This document shows positions 1 to 10,562 of a stretch of 64,000 nucleotides of DNA, one piece after another. The stretch is taken from the NCBI GenBank assembly GCA_016271365.2, contig CM028129.1, forward strand, positions 458,876,501-458,940,500. The letters run 5' to 3'. The notes beneath the pieces are model-generated. The model ran no database searches and had not been told where the DNA came from. It saw only the letters and a list, made by a program, of their open reading frames with translations. Both the position numbers and the translations under genes were made by a program. Position 1 is the stretch's first letter, and each line of letters starts with the position of its first letter. The DNA is from Neoceratodus forsteri. Its lineage: Eukaryota > Chordata > Ceratodontiformes > Ceratodontidae.

Positions 1-1362
1 GCTCTCCAGCACTCTTCCCATTTGCTCCGGGGTCCCTCAGGCTCCAACCTGGGTCCCATACTTTTTTGTCTCTACCGCAACACCCTCCCCAGCTCATGTA
101 CCAGTAAACTGCTCCTCTACGCTGATGATGCAGTCCTCATTGCCTCACATCCAAATCCACCTCCCTCCAACTATCACTCCAGTAAGCTTACAACCAAGCC
201 AAAAGGTGGTTCGGCGACCCCAGACTGGTCATTAACCTAAAGAAAACCAAATCAATGCTGTTCTCCCATCACCAAAATAAAGATAAAAATACCCCCTCTT
301 GATTATCCCCAGCACTCTGCACCTGCTAGAACAAGTGACCATATACAAGTACCTAGGCATCACATTCGATACTGCCCTCTCCTTCCACACCCACATTAAT
401 GCCCTGTCATCTGCCGTTAACTCAAGGATTGGCCTGCTATACCGGCACAGAGACTGCCTGCCTCAGGTTTCCCTTAGGCTGGCTATCACCTCCTCTGTCT
501 TGTCCCTCATGGGCTATGGCTTGCCCATCTACACCACAGCTGACAACACTGCCCTCTCCAAAATCCAACTCTCCATCAGTAAGGCCTGTAGGATCCTGAC
601 TGGTGCCCCCAGCCACAATCACACCTGCCTTCTCTATACTACCACCAATCTGCTCAACTTTGTGGAGTGACTGCTCTACCAGACCTGCCTTCTAGCTAAG
701 AAATCACTGTTACGACTCCCCCCCGGGGTCTCCACCTCCCTACAGCAGTTATCATCGTCTGTCACCACCTGTAGCTCTGTTAAGGCTACTTTCAAGGTGC
801 ACAGATCCAAGACCTCTCTTGCCCAGAGATCCTCCCACTACCAAGCCCCCCACCTGGTTCAACTCCCTCCCTAGCTGCATCTCCAAATTGCCAAAAATTG
901 GCTCCCTCAAAATAGCCCTTCGGAAACATATCTTTAATACCTGCTGTTGTAGGTGCAACTAACCCCCTGTTGTAACCTGTGGTACTCACCCGCCTTGCCC
1001 CCTGGCTCGACAGTGTCCACTGGAGAGCCTCTCCCTCCCCCAGACCCACTCCTTCTCTAATAGGTCAAAACAGGGATGTAACCCCCTTGTCTTCTCTGAG
1101 GACCTACTATATCCATGAGTGTAACTCACAGTTTTGTAACACTATGCAACATAAGTAACATACAAACTACTACATTATGTAACCTAAGTGTATCTATATA
1201 AAATGTTCCTTTTACTGCACCTGTAATGTTATCCTCTGTTTTAATCTGCACACTGTAATAACAGTCTTGATGTCTGCCCCCCCACAACGAGGTGCCTTTG
1301 TAAATGAATCTCTGACTCAAAGGTTGTAAACCCGATTTGTAATGAATGAATAAATGAATAAA
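1..1362 (+). mobile_element. L2-like non-LTR retrotransposon, 3' half
   Basis: The window opens inside a reverse transcriptase and runs to a 3' tail of TGAA/TAAA units at about 1340-1362, as is usual for L2-type LINEs. The order seen is RT catalytic block, YLGI block, thumb, a degenerate C-terminal segment resembling W-N-S-L-P...F-K..L (about 850-930), then about 400 bases of untranslated DNA. The 5' part lies outside the window. Several frame breaks show it is dead. L2 is favoured over CR1 because of the tail and the C-terminal pattern; the exact family is unknown. Confidence 0.75.
22..935 (+). pseudogene. Reverse transcriptase fragment of the L2-like LINE
   Basis: In an intact element this enzyme copies LINE RNA at a nicked target. 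Visible motifs are a decayed G-x-x-L-G-P-I-L-F block (about 30-66), the catalytic box L-Y-A-D-D-A at about 115-132 with both aspartates kept, K-Y-L-G-I-T-F at 337-360, and the C-terminal W-F-N-S-L-P segment near 855. The frame changes near 175, 240-300 and 670, so no complete protein can be made. It is plainly a LINE RT; the clade assignment to L2 is inferred. Confidence 0.75.
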
Positions 1363-1710
1363 TATGCTAAATCAGGTGGGATCAAAACATGCACAGGAGT
1401 CAGTACTCAATAGATGCCCCCTAAGTTCACTCTTGAATTTTTTTATGGGTCTCGGCCTGCCTGAGCACCAAGGGAAGAGTATTTAAAAGCTTAGGTGCCA
1501 TATGCCCAATAGCACTAGTCCCTTTAGAGGTATGATATCTAGGGACTTTTAGAAGCAACTTGTTCACTGACCGAATCCCAAGAGTAGAGGTTATAGGAGT
1601 GAGACACATGTCCAGAGGTTTTGGTACATTTAGCCTAAGGATAGAATCAGTCAGGGAGCCCAGGTAGTACTGCCTAGATGCAAAGGGGGAGAGCCACCCA
1701 AGGTCAGCAT
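1345..1710 (-). mobile_element. 3' end of the 2A-bearing L2-like LINE (continuation of 3431-6300)
   Basis: Read on the minus strand this encodes the last part of an RT: a D-L-G-W-L-S block, then V-P-R-Y...A-P-K-L-L-N-T-L-P and, after one frame slip near 1427, F-K-S-E-L-R-G-H-L-L. These are the blocks missing from the end of the RT at 3440-4560. It is therefore read as the same element, separated by the CR1 at 1711-3430. It ends at the TAAA/TGAA tract shared tail-to-tail with the neighbouring L2-like element. Confidence 0.7.
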
Positions 1711-3430
1711 ATATAGAAACATAGAAACATAGACTTTGACAGCAGATAAGGACCACTTGGTCCACCCAGTCTGCCCGTTTCCCTACCTATTGGATAAGTT
1801 GCAGATTCTAGTTAACCAACAGCCTACTTCCTGCAACCCCCACTATAATTGCCTTATGTCTGTCCCATGCATGTTTGAATTCCCCCACTGTTTTAGACCC
1901 CAAAACTTCTCCAGGAAGGTGGTTCCATGCATCCATCACTCTCTCCATGAAAAAGAATTTCCTCACATTACCCCTGAGCTGTCCCCCCTAACTTTAAATT
2001 GTGCCCCCTTGTTCTTACACATCTCTTTTCTGAAAGATGCTACCTCCTGGACCTTGTTGATTCCCTTGAGGTACTTAAAAGTTTCTATCATGTCCCCCTT
2101 GTCCCTCCTTTCTTCAAGGGTATACATATTAAGCTCCTTAAGTCTCTCTTCATATGGTTTCTGATGTAGACTCTGCACCATTTTAGTTGCCCTCCTCTGG
2201 ACTGCTTCCATCCTGTCTATGTCCTTGCATAGATCGCGGTCTCCAAAACTGCACAGTACTCAGATGGGGTCTCACCAACTGTCTGTACAGAGGGATAACC
2301 ATTTCCTTTTTCTACTTGTGATGCCCTCCTATGCATTCCAGTATCCCCAGCTCTCCTTACTGAGTTCTCACATTGCTTACCCACCTTTAGGTCATCTGAT
2401 ATGACTATACGCAGATCCCTTTCCATTATTATTGTTGTTAGTACCTCTCCTGCTATTGCATACTCTTCTCCTGGATTTTTATTTCCCAGGTGCATTACTT
2501 TGCACTTCTTTGCATTGAATCTAAGTTGCCATATGTCTGACCATTCATCCAACCTTGCCAAGTCCCTTCTCATCCTTTCTATCCCCCTTGTGTATCAACT
2601 TTGTTACAGATCTTTGTGTCATCTGCAGAGGCATACCTTTCCTTCCAGACCCTCTGCAATGTCACTATAAAAATTAAAGAGGACTGGACCCAGTACACTG
2701 AGCCCTGAGGTACTCCACTAGTAACCCCCTTTCTTCAGAATGTGTTCCATTCACTATTACCTTCTGTGTCCTGTTGTGCAGCCAGTTTGCTACCAGCCTA
2801 CCACCCTGGGACCCACTCCCAGGCTGGCTAACTTGATTATTAATCTTTTGTGTGGGACTGTGTTAAATGCCTTGCTAAAGTCTAGGTAGGCCATATCCAC
2901 AGCCCCTCCCTGGTCTATTACTTTGGTCACCCAGTCAAAGAAATCAATTAGATTCATCTGACATGACCTTCCTGCTGTGAATCCATGCTGCTTTGGGTCC
3001 TGTGTCCCGCTGGCCTCTAGGTACTGAACAATTCTTTCTTTCAGAAGTGATTCCATCATTTTCCCCACCACTGAGGTCAAACTAACAGGTCTGCAGTTTC
3101 CTGCTTCTGCCTTGCTCCCACTTTTGTGAAGGGGGAATCACATCTGCTCTCCTCCTGTCCTCAGGTACCACCCCATCTTCCCATGATTTGTTAAAAAGTG
3201 TGGTTAGTGGTGTCACTAGGTTCTCTCTTAGCTCTTTTAGGATTCTAGGGTGAATCCCATCAGGCCTCATTGCTTTGTCCACCTTGAGTTTTAGGATTTT
3301 TTTCAGGACTCTTTCTTCTTTAAATGGACTGACGTCAACCCCACTATCCAGAGTGCTTCTATTGTTTGGTTTAGGTAACTCCTCCTCTTCTTCTTTTGTG
3401 AATACTGAGCAATGGTGCTTTAGTCTCATG
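1711..3430 (-). mobile_element. CR1 LINE, 5'-truncated, inserted into the L2-like LINE
   Basis: Minus-strand RT blocks occur in CR1 order: C-S-V-F-T-K-E and V-D-K-A-M-x-P-D-G-I-H-P (3082-3435), K-Q-H-G-F and Y-L-D-F-S-K-A-F (2790-3080), an A-D-D-T-K-I-C block near 2620, F-N-A-K-K-C-K-V-M-H-L-G (2217-2573), and Q-R-R-A-T-K-M (1963-2211). The 3' end is two or three TTCTATG-type units at 1711-1731, the CR1 hallmark. The 5' end is truncated near 3430. The frame is broken at least four times. No clear target duplication is seen, which is normal for CR1. Confidence 0.88.
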
Positions 3431-3435
3431 GCCAA
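1963..3435 (-). pseudogene. CR1 ORF2 reverse transcriptase remnant
   Basis: This is the RT half of CR1 ORF2; the endonuclease half was lost by 5' truncation. Palm motifs (Y-L-D-F-S-K-A-F at about 2880; A-D-D at about 2620) and the C-terminal Q-R-R-A-T-K-M helix are readable, but stops and frame shifts near 3110, 2780, 2600 and 2214 separate them. It is a clear family member with no coding capacity. Confidence 0.85.
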
Positions 3436-3439
3436 AGAT

Positions 3440-4560
3440 GCGTATCAATATATGTTATTGTAAGTAACATCCCATTTCAGAAGGGGGATGATTTCTGAGC
3501 AGCCACAAGGACAGGAGCACAGTAGGTGAGGGAAGGAATTAGGATCCCGTTAGCAATGGCAAGTTTAGCACATGGCGTTAGCATATAGCTTGTCTTGTAA
3601 GCAGCCCCCAGCTTATTATTTACTGCTTTGCAGGTGGTTTAGATATGTAGGTTGAAGTCCAGGGATTGGTCCAGCATAATCCCAAGATAATTGAAGGATG
3701 ACACGGATTCAAGTACAGTTCCTCCTAGGTCATGTACGGTCAGGGATGAAGGACCAGTTCTGAGCTTAGTAGCCAAGCCAAGAAGCATGATTGTCATTTT
3801 TCTTGGCATTCAGGACCAATTTATGGCTGTGGAGCCAGTTTTGAATGTTCTTGAAATCAGAGGAGAGGGCAAAATTTAGGTTATCAATTTTGGTATCTCT
3901 AGTACATATGACAAGATCATCAGCATATAATAGAGATGAGCAGTTTACCTGGACACCAGGAACATTGTTAATAAATAATGAGAAAAGGAGCTGCCACAGT
4001 ATAGAGTTTTGGGGTACCCCAACTTTTTGGACGCACAGTGAAATTTCACCATTTAAGATCTACAAGACAGGTAGCTGTTAAACCAGTCTACAGTCAGAGA
4101 GGAGAAACCCATGTTAACAGCCCAGGCAGGAGTAGGGTGATCAACCAGGTCAAAAGCCTTGGTTAGGTCGATAAAGATGGCACTGGTAAGGTACCCTTTC
4201 GTCCTATCATAAGTACATCAGCGGTAAGTTTTAGCAAGGCTGTAGAGGTGCTTTGATTCTTTCTGAAACCATGTTGTGCATCTGAAAGCACCTTAAATTT
4301 TGTGAGGAATTCAATTGTTTGATTTGCCACAGCTTTTTCGAGCAGCTTGGACAGGACTGATAGAATAGCAACTGGACGGTGATTATTTATATCCTTCTTG
4401 TCCCCTTTCTTGAAGACTGGGGTTATGCAAACTGTTTTCCAGATGTCAGGTTCTGTGTAGCAGGACAGGGACAGATTGTAGATTTTTGCTAGAGGAGAGA
4501 CAATATAAGGAGCAGAAAGCTTAAGAAGGCACGGCTCAGGGAGGTCTGACCCTACACTGG
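3440..4560 (-). pseudogene. Reverse transcriptase of the 2A-bearing L2-like LINE
   Basis: Reading the minus strand from 4560 one finds N-H-R-P-V-A-I-L-S (about 4385), Q-H-G-F-R-K (about 4280), an A-F-D-L-V-D-H block (about 4160), a decayed catalytic segment near 3920 where the aspartate pair is no longer clear, and Y-L-G-I-M-L-D (about 3690). Stops are numerous. The catalytic loss and frame breaks make it non-functional. The sequence stops matching near 3440, where the CR1 begins. Confidence 0.7.
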
Positions 4561-5029
4561 TATTGTCAGAAATGGATTTAAGAGTTTGAGGACCTCCAGT
4601 GATGTATAGCCTTAAAATAGAAAGGCGGTGTGTGGAGATATAGAGGAAGGTGTAGAGGGTATGGTGTCTTGCCCAGGATCTGGGGCCAAGTATGACTTGT
4701 CTGGGGTTTAAAGGAGGAGGTATACATGGTCAGATCAGAGAACATCACATTAAAAGCATTCACTATCGTGACAGGGTCATTAAAATGAGACCCATTTAGT
4801 ACCATATCAGGTGGTGTGCTGTGTTGGGATGTGCCGAGGAAAAGATTTGATGTGTGCCCAGAATTTCCTAGAGTCACATGTGGAGCTGGTAAGCAGGTCC
4901 TCGCAGTATTTATTTTTCATAATCCTGATTTTCTTCTTGCAGAGGTTTCTGTGAGCCCAATAAGTGTTAAAATCAGTCATGGACCCAGACTGTTTAAAGC
5001 ACCTTCAGAAGTTGTCCCCTTTTACGTAG

Positions 5030-5960
5030 CTAACATAGCAGGTCCTTGTGTAGCCACCTGGTATGTTTACCTCTGACTCTCCTGGTGACCTTGGGAGCAT
5101 GTCGATTTTGAACAAACAAGAATTTGTTGAGGAAGATTTGCAATGTCTTGCTAACACAGTTTGTGTGATAGATCTCTGACCAGTCAACAAGGGATACATC
5201 CTGAAGAAAAGCATTTACATCCAGGTTTGCAAAGTTTGTGAAAGTCACATAGCGAAGTGGAGGAGAGGGAGGGGCACTTGCAGTCCATAAACAGAAAGTA
5301 GGCGGATGGTCGGTTATAGTATCAGCTAGGATCCCAGATGAATACACATGCTTAACGTGGTTTGTGAGTATCCAGTCTAACGCAGTATCTGTAACCAGCA
5401 GATTTGTTGTCCTGGTTGGTTCAGTTATTAACTGAGGTAGGCTATGGCTACTTGCCACTGATGCCAGGGAACTATGATTAGGCCCCAGCCAATTCAGGTT
5501 AAAGTCACCTAAGATTATAACCTCAGTATTTTTTATATTTGCTAGGGACCTGTCGAGTAGGTCCTGGAGCCCAGCCACACCCTCAGAAGGGGGATTGTAG
5601 ACACAGATGATGGGGAGTTTTTTTGCTCCTAATGCAGCAATGGTGTGGATGTGTTCGCACGAGGTGGACATGGCCGGGTGATCGTCAGTTTTATGGAGAG
5701 GTGGTCTTTGTAATAGATGGCAACAGCACCACACGCTTTGCCACCACCCTATCTCTCCAGACCAGGGTGTAGTTGGCTGTAGTGCAGAGAGAGTCTGGTA
5801 CTTTAGGTTTCAGCCACATTTCTGTAAGGCAGAGAATGTCTGGATAATAGCCCTTAATCTACATCTCTAGCTCATCCTTGTGACATATTAGGCTTCTGAT
5901 ATTCACGTGTGCAAAAAAAATATACCTTTACTAGATATCCCCAATCCACCAACTGCTGTG
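5030..5960 (-). pseudogene. AP endonuclease domain of the L2-like LINE
   Basis: This is the target-nicking domain (exonuclease-endonuclease-phosphatase fold). An open stretch of 234 codons (5734-5030) keeps the metal-binding G-D-F-N-L-N-W at about 5500 and the catalytic T-D-H-P-P at about 5310, where S-D-H is the usual form. Upstream, V-N-I-R-S and L-T-E-x-W-L-K-P, typical N-terminal endonuclease blocks, are readable at 5905-5790 across one stop. The domain is nearly complete but detached from its start by that stop and a frame change near 5735. Confidence 0.85.
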
Positions 5961-5971
5961 AATTGAGCAGG

Positions 5972-6148
5972 GGGTCCAGGATTGGATTCAGTATCACCAG
6001 ATAGCAGGAGTAGTAAAACGGTGAGGAAGCAGAGCCTAACTGGGTGGAAGACCGAAATATAAATGACCATATGCTTCAATTTTATAAGATCAGCAAGTAC
6101 TTTGTAAGGAAGTCCTTTGGAGAATAGGATAAAATGCCAATAGAGCAT
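5972..6148 (-). other. 2A translational-recoding peptide behind a signal-like leader
   Basis: A frame beginning at an ATG at 6148 gives about 46 residues rich in hydrophobics, then a run of leucines (about 6002-6020) directly followed by S-G-D-T-E-S-N-P-G-P (5972-6001). D-x-E-x-N-P-G-P is the 2A consensus, at which ribosomes skip the final Gly-Pro bond. Basic/aromatic residues then hydrophobic residues before the 2A resemble a secretion signal. 2A at the head of LINE ORF2 is known from APE-type LINEs; dual signal/2A leaders are known from sea urchin. All motif residues are intact; activity is untested. Confidence 0.8.
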
Positions 6149-6300
6149 TGGCCATGGCTTGGCAATAAGTAGATTTGAGAAGCAAAAGTTCTTTTGGTCC
6201 CCTCTTTCCCTTGGTAGCCACAGGAGAAGGAAAGAGAGAAGACATTCAGGTTGAGTAGAATAAGGCCAATGACCCCTATAAGCAACTGTAGCAAGTCACA

Positions 6301-8330
6301 ATGCCTGATTTTGGGTATAAAGCATAGAGAAACTAAGGATTTTGAGACTCAGCCCAAACACAAAGGCAGGTGAGAGTTTATACAGTGGTAGAGAAAAACT
6401 GGGAAAGAACAAGATAGATTGATAAAAGTCTGCAGTGCATGTAAGTGCTTTCATAAGCTCCCATCAGATGTCTGCCTGTCCCGCTTTTCTCTCAGGGTTG
6501 AGTACAGTCCTCTGTGACTGTGCTTAGCCATGGGAGGACAGCAGGACCAGCAAACAAAAGAGAATAGCCTATAAAAACTCCAACATGTACTTCAGGCTGC
6601 TGAATCTTCCATAGCTCCTGCCCAGCTCTGATGTCAGCTGCTGGGGATTCAGTGATTCCTATTTATAGCACATGCCGGGGCCGTAGTCAGCTGGATCACC
6701 AGATACCATCTAATATGCTGTAGTAAACAGGAAGTAAAAACATTTTGTACGCAATCTGAAAACTGAGACCAGTCCTACACTTGGGTGTACCATTCCTAGT
6801 GCTGACTGTTCCTCTTTAAGGTATGTTGTGGTCTGAGTCCACATACTGTACAGGCCAAGATCTGAATGCTCATAGTCATGGGGAAGGGGTATGGCTAAAA
6901 TTTGGGCACGTGTTAGGGGGGATGTGCTTGTATATCATTGGCCTGGCAGAATGGTAGAGCTGAAAATGAGACCTGCAGTTTGCACTCTATCAGCATTCTT
7001 GTGCTATTTATAAAGGTCCTAATGTGCTACAATTTGTTCCCTGCTTCCTTTAGCAAATTAGTTTAAAGACTTATCTGTACTCTGTTTGCATTATAACTGA
7101 GTCAGAGCTCAGTAATTGCAGGGATGCATTAAGTTAATGTCAGAAATTAATGTTCTAAATTTTGCCACACTTTTGCAGATCGCTGGAGTGTGAATCAATG
7201 TTCAATAGTGTTTTATTATGCTGAAAATTAGCCCTGTGTAACCAAATGAATTACAGGGCTGTGTAGCAATAAAATCTGTGAGTAAATCTTGCTTGCTGAG
7301 GAAAATTATGTTGGTCAACATTAAAAGGAGTTGTTGAACAAGGATGTTTGCTCCTTTCACATCCATCATCCTAGGTCTACAGCAGGCCAATCGACTTTCT
7401 CCATTTACCTTCCAACACTGTTGGTTGCACTCTCATCTTATTCAACTTTCTTCCATTCCTCTCTGCTTACTCATACCACTCCTGTTGTCTCACTCTCCCA
7501 AGATTGCACCTGCAGCTAGCCATTCTTTCCTGCTTTGGCTCACCTGCCTTACATCCCTCACCCGGTTTCTTAGCATCCTCTGCAAACTACATTTTTACCT
7601 CAATACCCAGTGTAAATGTTGTATTTTGCACCATCACTGTTTCTTGCAGAAGTCTGTTCACTTTATTTCTTGGTTTCCCCTAACCTATGACATAGTTATA
7701 CCAACGTTGATTGTATTTTTGCACATTTGTACCTACCATATGCTCTGTGATTTTTTTTTACTCGCAGCCACATTGGCTTTTGCCCAAACTTGTTGATTTT
7801 GAATGTCTGCAAATAAATACTTGATTCTGCATGTTTAGTGCTCAGTACAAGCCCTTGTTGTATCTGACTAATTTGTTATTTTTACTCTCTCACTTTACCC
7901 TTCCCAAAAGTTGCACCTGTAAACAAGCTCCAACTCTGTGTACCTATCCAGAGCACCAATTCTTAAATATAATAAACAAATAAATGCCATTAACTAGATA
8001 TATACATGGAACTACAAGGTAATTTTAAAAGCTAGACATTGTATACAGCTTGTGAGTTTCATAAGTACTGCAGCTGTCTTTAGCCTTCTGTATCACTAAA
8101 GTGATATGCCCCAAAAATCTAACATCTCTAACTCAGTGTAGTGAGAGGTGAAACCAGTTCTAAAATATGGAACCCTGTAGAAACTGGCCAACTCTAAAAA
8201 ATAGAAGCAAACACAAAAAAAAAACTGTCTGTGCTGGCACATTGGCACAACAATGCTTATGACACTGGTGACTTGGGGTTATGCACTGAGCCAGGGGTGT
8301 TAGAGAGCCAACAAGGAGGGGAATCACATG
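6301..8330. other. Unassigned AT-rich stretch
   Basis: I see no supportable gene. The segment 7330-7990 is pyrimidine-rich on the plus strand and ends in an AATAAACAAATAAA tract near 7970-7985, which could be the 3' end of an old LINE, but I find no RT block to confirm this. Open frames here (for example 7344-7796) are leucine/serine-rich translations of pyrimidine runs and look accidental. Confidence 0.4.
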
Positions 8331-8338
8331 TTCTAGAG

Positions 8339-8665
8339 CAGTGCTTCTCAAATAAGGCCACTGTGGCTGCATGTGGCAACCAGTAAAATTCTGTGTGGTC
8401 ACAGAAATGTTTAGAGCCCTAGTTGCAAAGGTGAAGAATGGTCATTGTCTTATCTTTAAACAAACATAGGGGATAAATATAAAGAAAAAATGTATCAGAG
8501 ACTTGATTTAATGTATACTGTAAGAAATTAAATATGTTATATCAGAGCATTTGGGGTATATCAATGGGTTTGAGGAAAGAAATTAAGGAGTTAGGCCACC
8601 CGTGAAATCTGATGGCACATTGAGGCCCTTTGAGGCCATGGGTATTTATAGTTTGAGATCCACTG
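8339..8665. mobile_element. Non-autonomous hAT MITE (Charlie-like ends)
   Basis: The left end begins CAGTGCTTCTCAAA and the right end closes TTTGAGATCCACTG. These are inverted ends of about 14 bases with two mismatches, matching the usual CAGTG..TCTCAAA terminus of hAT/Charlie elements. They are flanked by an 8-bp duplication, ttctagag (8331-8338) and tcctagag (8666-8673), with one mismatch and close to the hAT preferred target TCTAGA. The 327-bp interior has no coding capacity. Confidence 0.85.
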
Positions 8666-8991
8666 TCCTAGAGGTCTGTCCTTCAGGAGGGAAGGATTCC
8701 TGTGCCAATACACCACCACCACCAGGGGACCACAGGTGATAGTACAGCAGCTTGGCAGAGACTGGGAGGAAGTTGAATGCTGGCATTTAAAATGCTCCTT
8801 TGTGCAGATTCCTTGAAACCTAAGTCACTGGCATGAAAGTGGGTAGGCTGAGGGACCATAAAAAAAATTTCACCAGTACTTTTTGGATCAGGCCAGTTGC
8901 GTATCTGTAAATGTCGGTCCAGAAAATGTACCCAATTATTGATAAATCAGAGTAAATCAGAACCTTATATCATCACTAAGTATTACGCATA

Positions 8992-8993
8992 CA

Positions 8994-9045
<52 letters not shown>

Positions 9046-9058
9046 ACACACACACACA
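8992..9058. repeat. (CA)n microsatellite
   Basis: About 33 CA dinucleotides with one GA interruption near 9041. A long open frame (8897-9487) crosses it only because the repeat lacks stops. Confidence 0.97.
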
Positions 9059-9059
9059 T

Positions 9060-10200
9060 ATGGATTGCTGGATCTGAAAATAAAATCATTGACCAAGACA
9101 TATGCAAGGCATGCAATGCATTGTGGTTTATTTGAAAGACAGATTAGGTCCTGTCCCATGTTTCCAGGAACAATCTTCAATTTTCCTTTACTGATCAGAT
9201 TTTTCAAAGGAGGTGGACAGATCTGGGCAGGACCCAAACCAAGTACAGGAAAGCTTGATTTTTGGCACTATCATCAGCAGAAAAATCTAAGCCTTTTTTC
9301 ATTTGCCAGCACGTCACAAGACAGTTTGGAAGCAGCTGTGCATTTCTTATCAGACACTGATGACAGAACATCCATATGCTTCAGCCAGTTGGGCCCATGT
9401 TATAGCCAAGCTAATTATTACAATTACAGAAGAAATTGTATGGTGACTATTGTGGGAGTAGTCCAACAGATGGGAAACATCTTCTAATGGGAACAATATA
9501 CTGTATAGTATTAGTTGCAGTTATAGTATTTATTTATTTGTTATAGTCTTTTTTTCATGAATCTTCTCTACAAGCATGCACACCAAAGGTGCATATTCAC
9601 AATTAAGTGACTATTCCATAATCTGTTGATATCTTATAATGGTTTTATTTTTTGTGTCGTCAATGAATGTGTATAACATGCAAAGTGTCTGTAACTTCTG
9701 CTTTATAATATAAGAACTCTGCTGGTGTTCAGTTCTCCTGGGACCCCCTTAAAAATAAGTTAATTCACCTAAAGGAAGCTATCCTGGCATGCAAACAGTT
9801 CTAAAAAAATAAAATGATGACTCAAACATGACAAAAAGTAAACAAATCCTTTACATTTGATGTTTCTCTGATTCTCTTACTTATTTGACTGTTCCAAGAC
9901 TAAAGAATTTTTCTCTGAGCCTTTACAAAACCAAAACGTACAACAGTTGCGCTCATTTTAAAAAAATATCTGCAAGCCCCCCACCTGTAGCTTACCTTAA
10001 CTGAACTTAAACCATCCATGATTTGAAATTTTCTGAATAGTGGTTTAGTTAGTGGAAGGGATCGTAATTCCTCTCTGAGGAGGAGCTGGCGCCATATACC
10101 TTAACCTTCCTGGTGCCGATTTTAGACAGTGCTGCCCCCATGCCGTCCCCACACTGAGACACTTTGTAGCATATGAGTCTGTAGAGTGTGGGTGCTCTAT
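9060..10200. other. Unassigned stretch
   Basis: No gene or recognisable element is seen between the CA repeat and the hairpin. The base composition is ordinary AT-rich intergenic DNA. Confidence 0.4.
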
Positions 10201-10303
10201 ATTTTAGTGGTCCACTGAGGTTAAATCAAAGCCAGTGCTCAACTAACAAGGCTCTTGTTAATTAAGTGGTGGCTTTGATTTCACCCCAGTGGACCGCTAA
10301 AAT
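10201..10303. repeat. 103-bp near-perfect hairpin
   Basis: Arms 10201-10246 and 10258-10303 are inverted copies (about 38 of 46 positions pair). The 11-base centre caaggctcttg continues the symmetry with a 4-base stem and a 3-base loop. No terminal duplication is evident, so it may be a palindromic MITE core or a structured RNA relic. Confidence 0.85.
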
Positions 10304-10562
10304 ACATAAAAAAGCTATTTAAAACGTATTCATTTATGTCAATAAAGCTTCAACATGCCATGCAAACTCAAACATCACAAAATGCCTGAGTGTGGGGCAG
10401 AAGAGGGGTGACACTTTTGAAATCAACACCAGGAAGGAAGGGATCAGGAGGCCAGCTCACTCCAAATGGGAATGATGATCCCTTCCCTAACAAAATTACT
10501 GTTCAGAAAATTTAAAAACATTGACAGTTTAAATCCAGTTACATTAAGCCACCATTGGAGGG

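Larger units (their letters stand above)
3431..6300 (-). mobile_element. L2-like LINE with 2A leader (5' and central part)
   Basis: On the minus strand the order is hydrophobic leader plus 2A peptide (6148-5972), AP endonuclease (about 5960-5030), a linker with partial open frames (4877-4578) and RT (4560-3440). The thumb and tail continue at 1710-1345 beyond the CR1. The 5' limit is not defined; I see no feature marking it and place it near 6300. The order 2A, endonuclease, RT agrees with published APE-type LINEs of the L2/CR1 group that carry 2A. Confidence 0.75.

Noticed and set aside
8897..9487. Open frame of 196 codons crossing the CA repeat
   Set aside because: The frame is open mainly because the microsatellite lacks stops. 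The rest shows no domain and the reverse strand is open there too.
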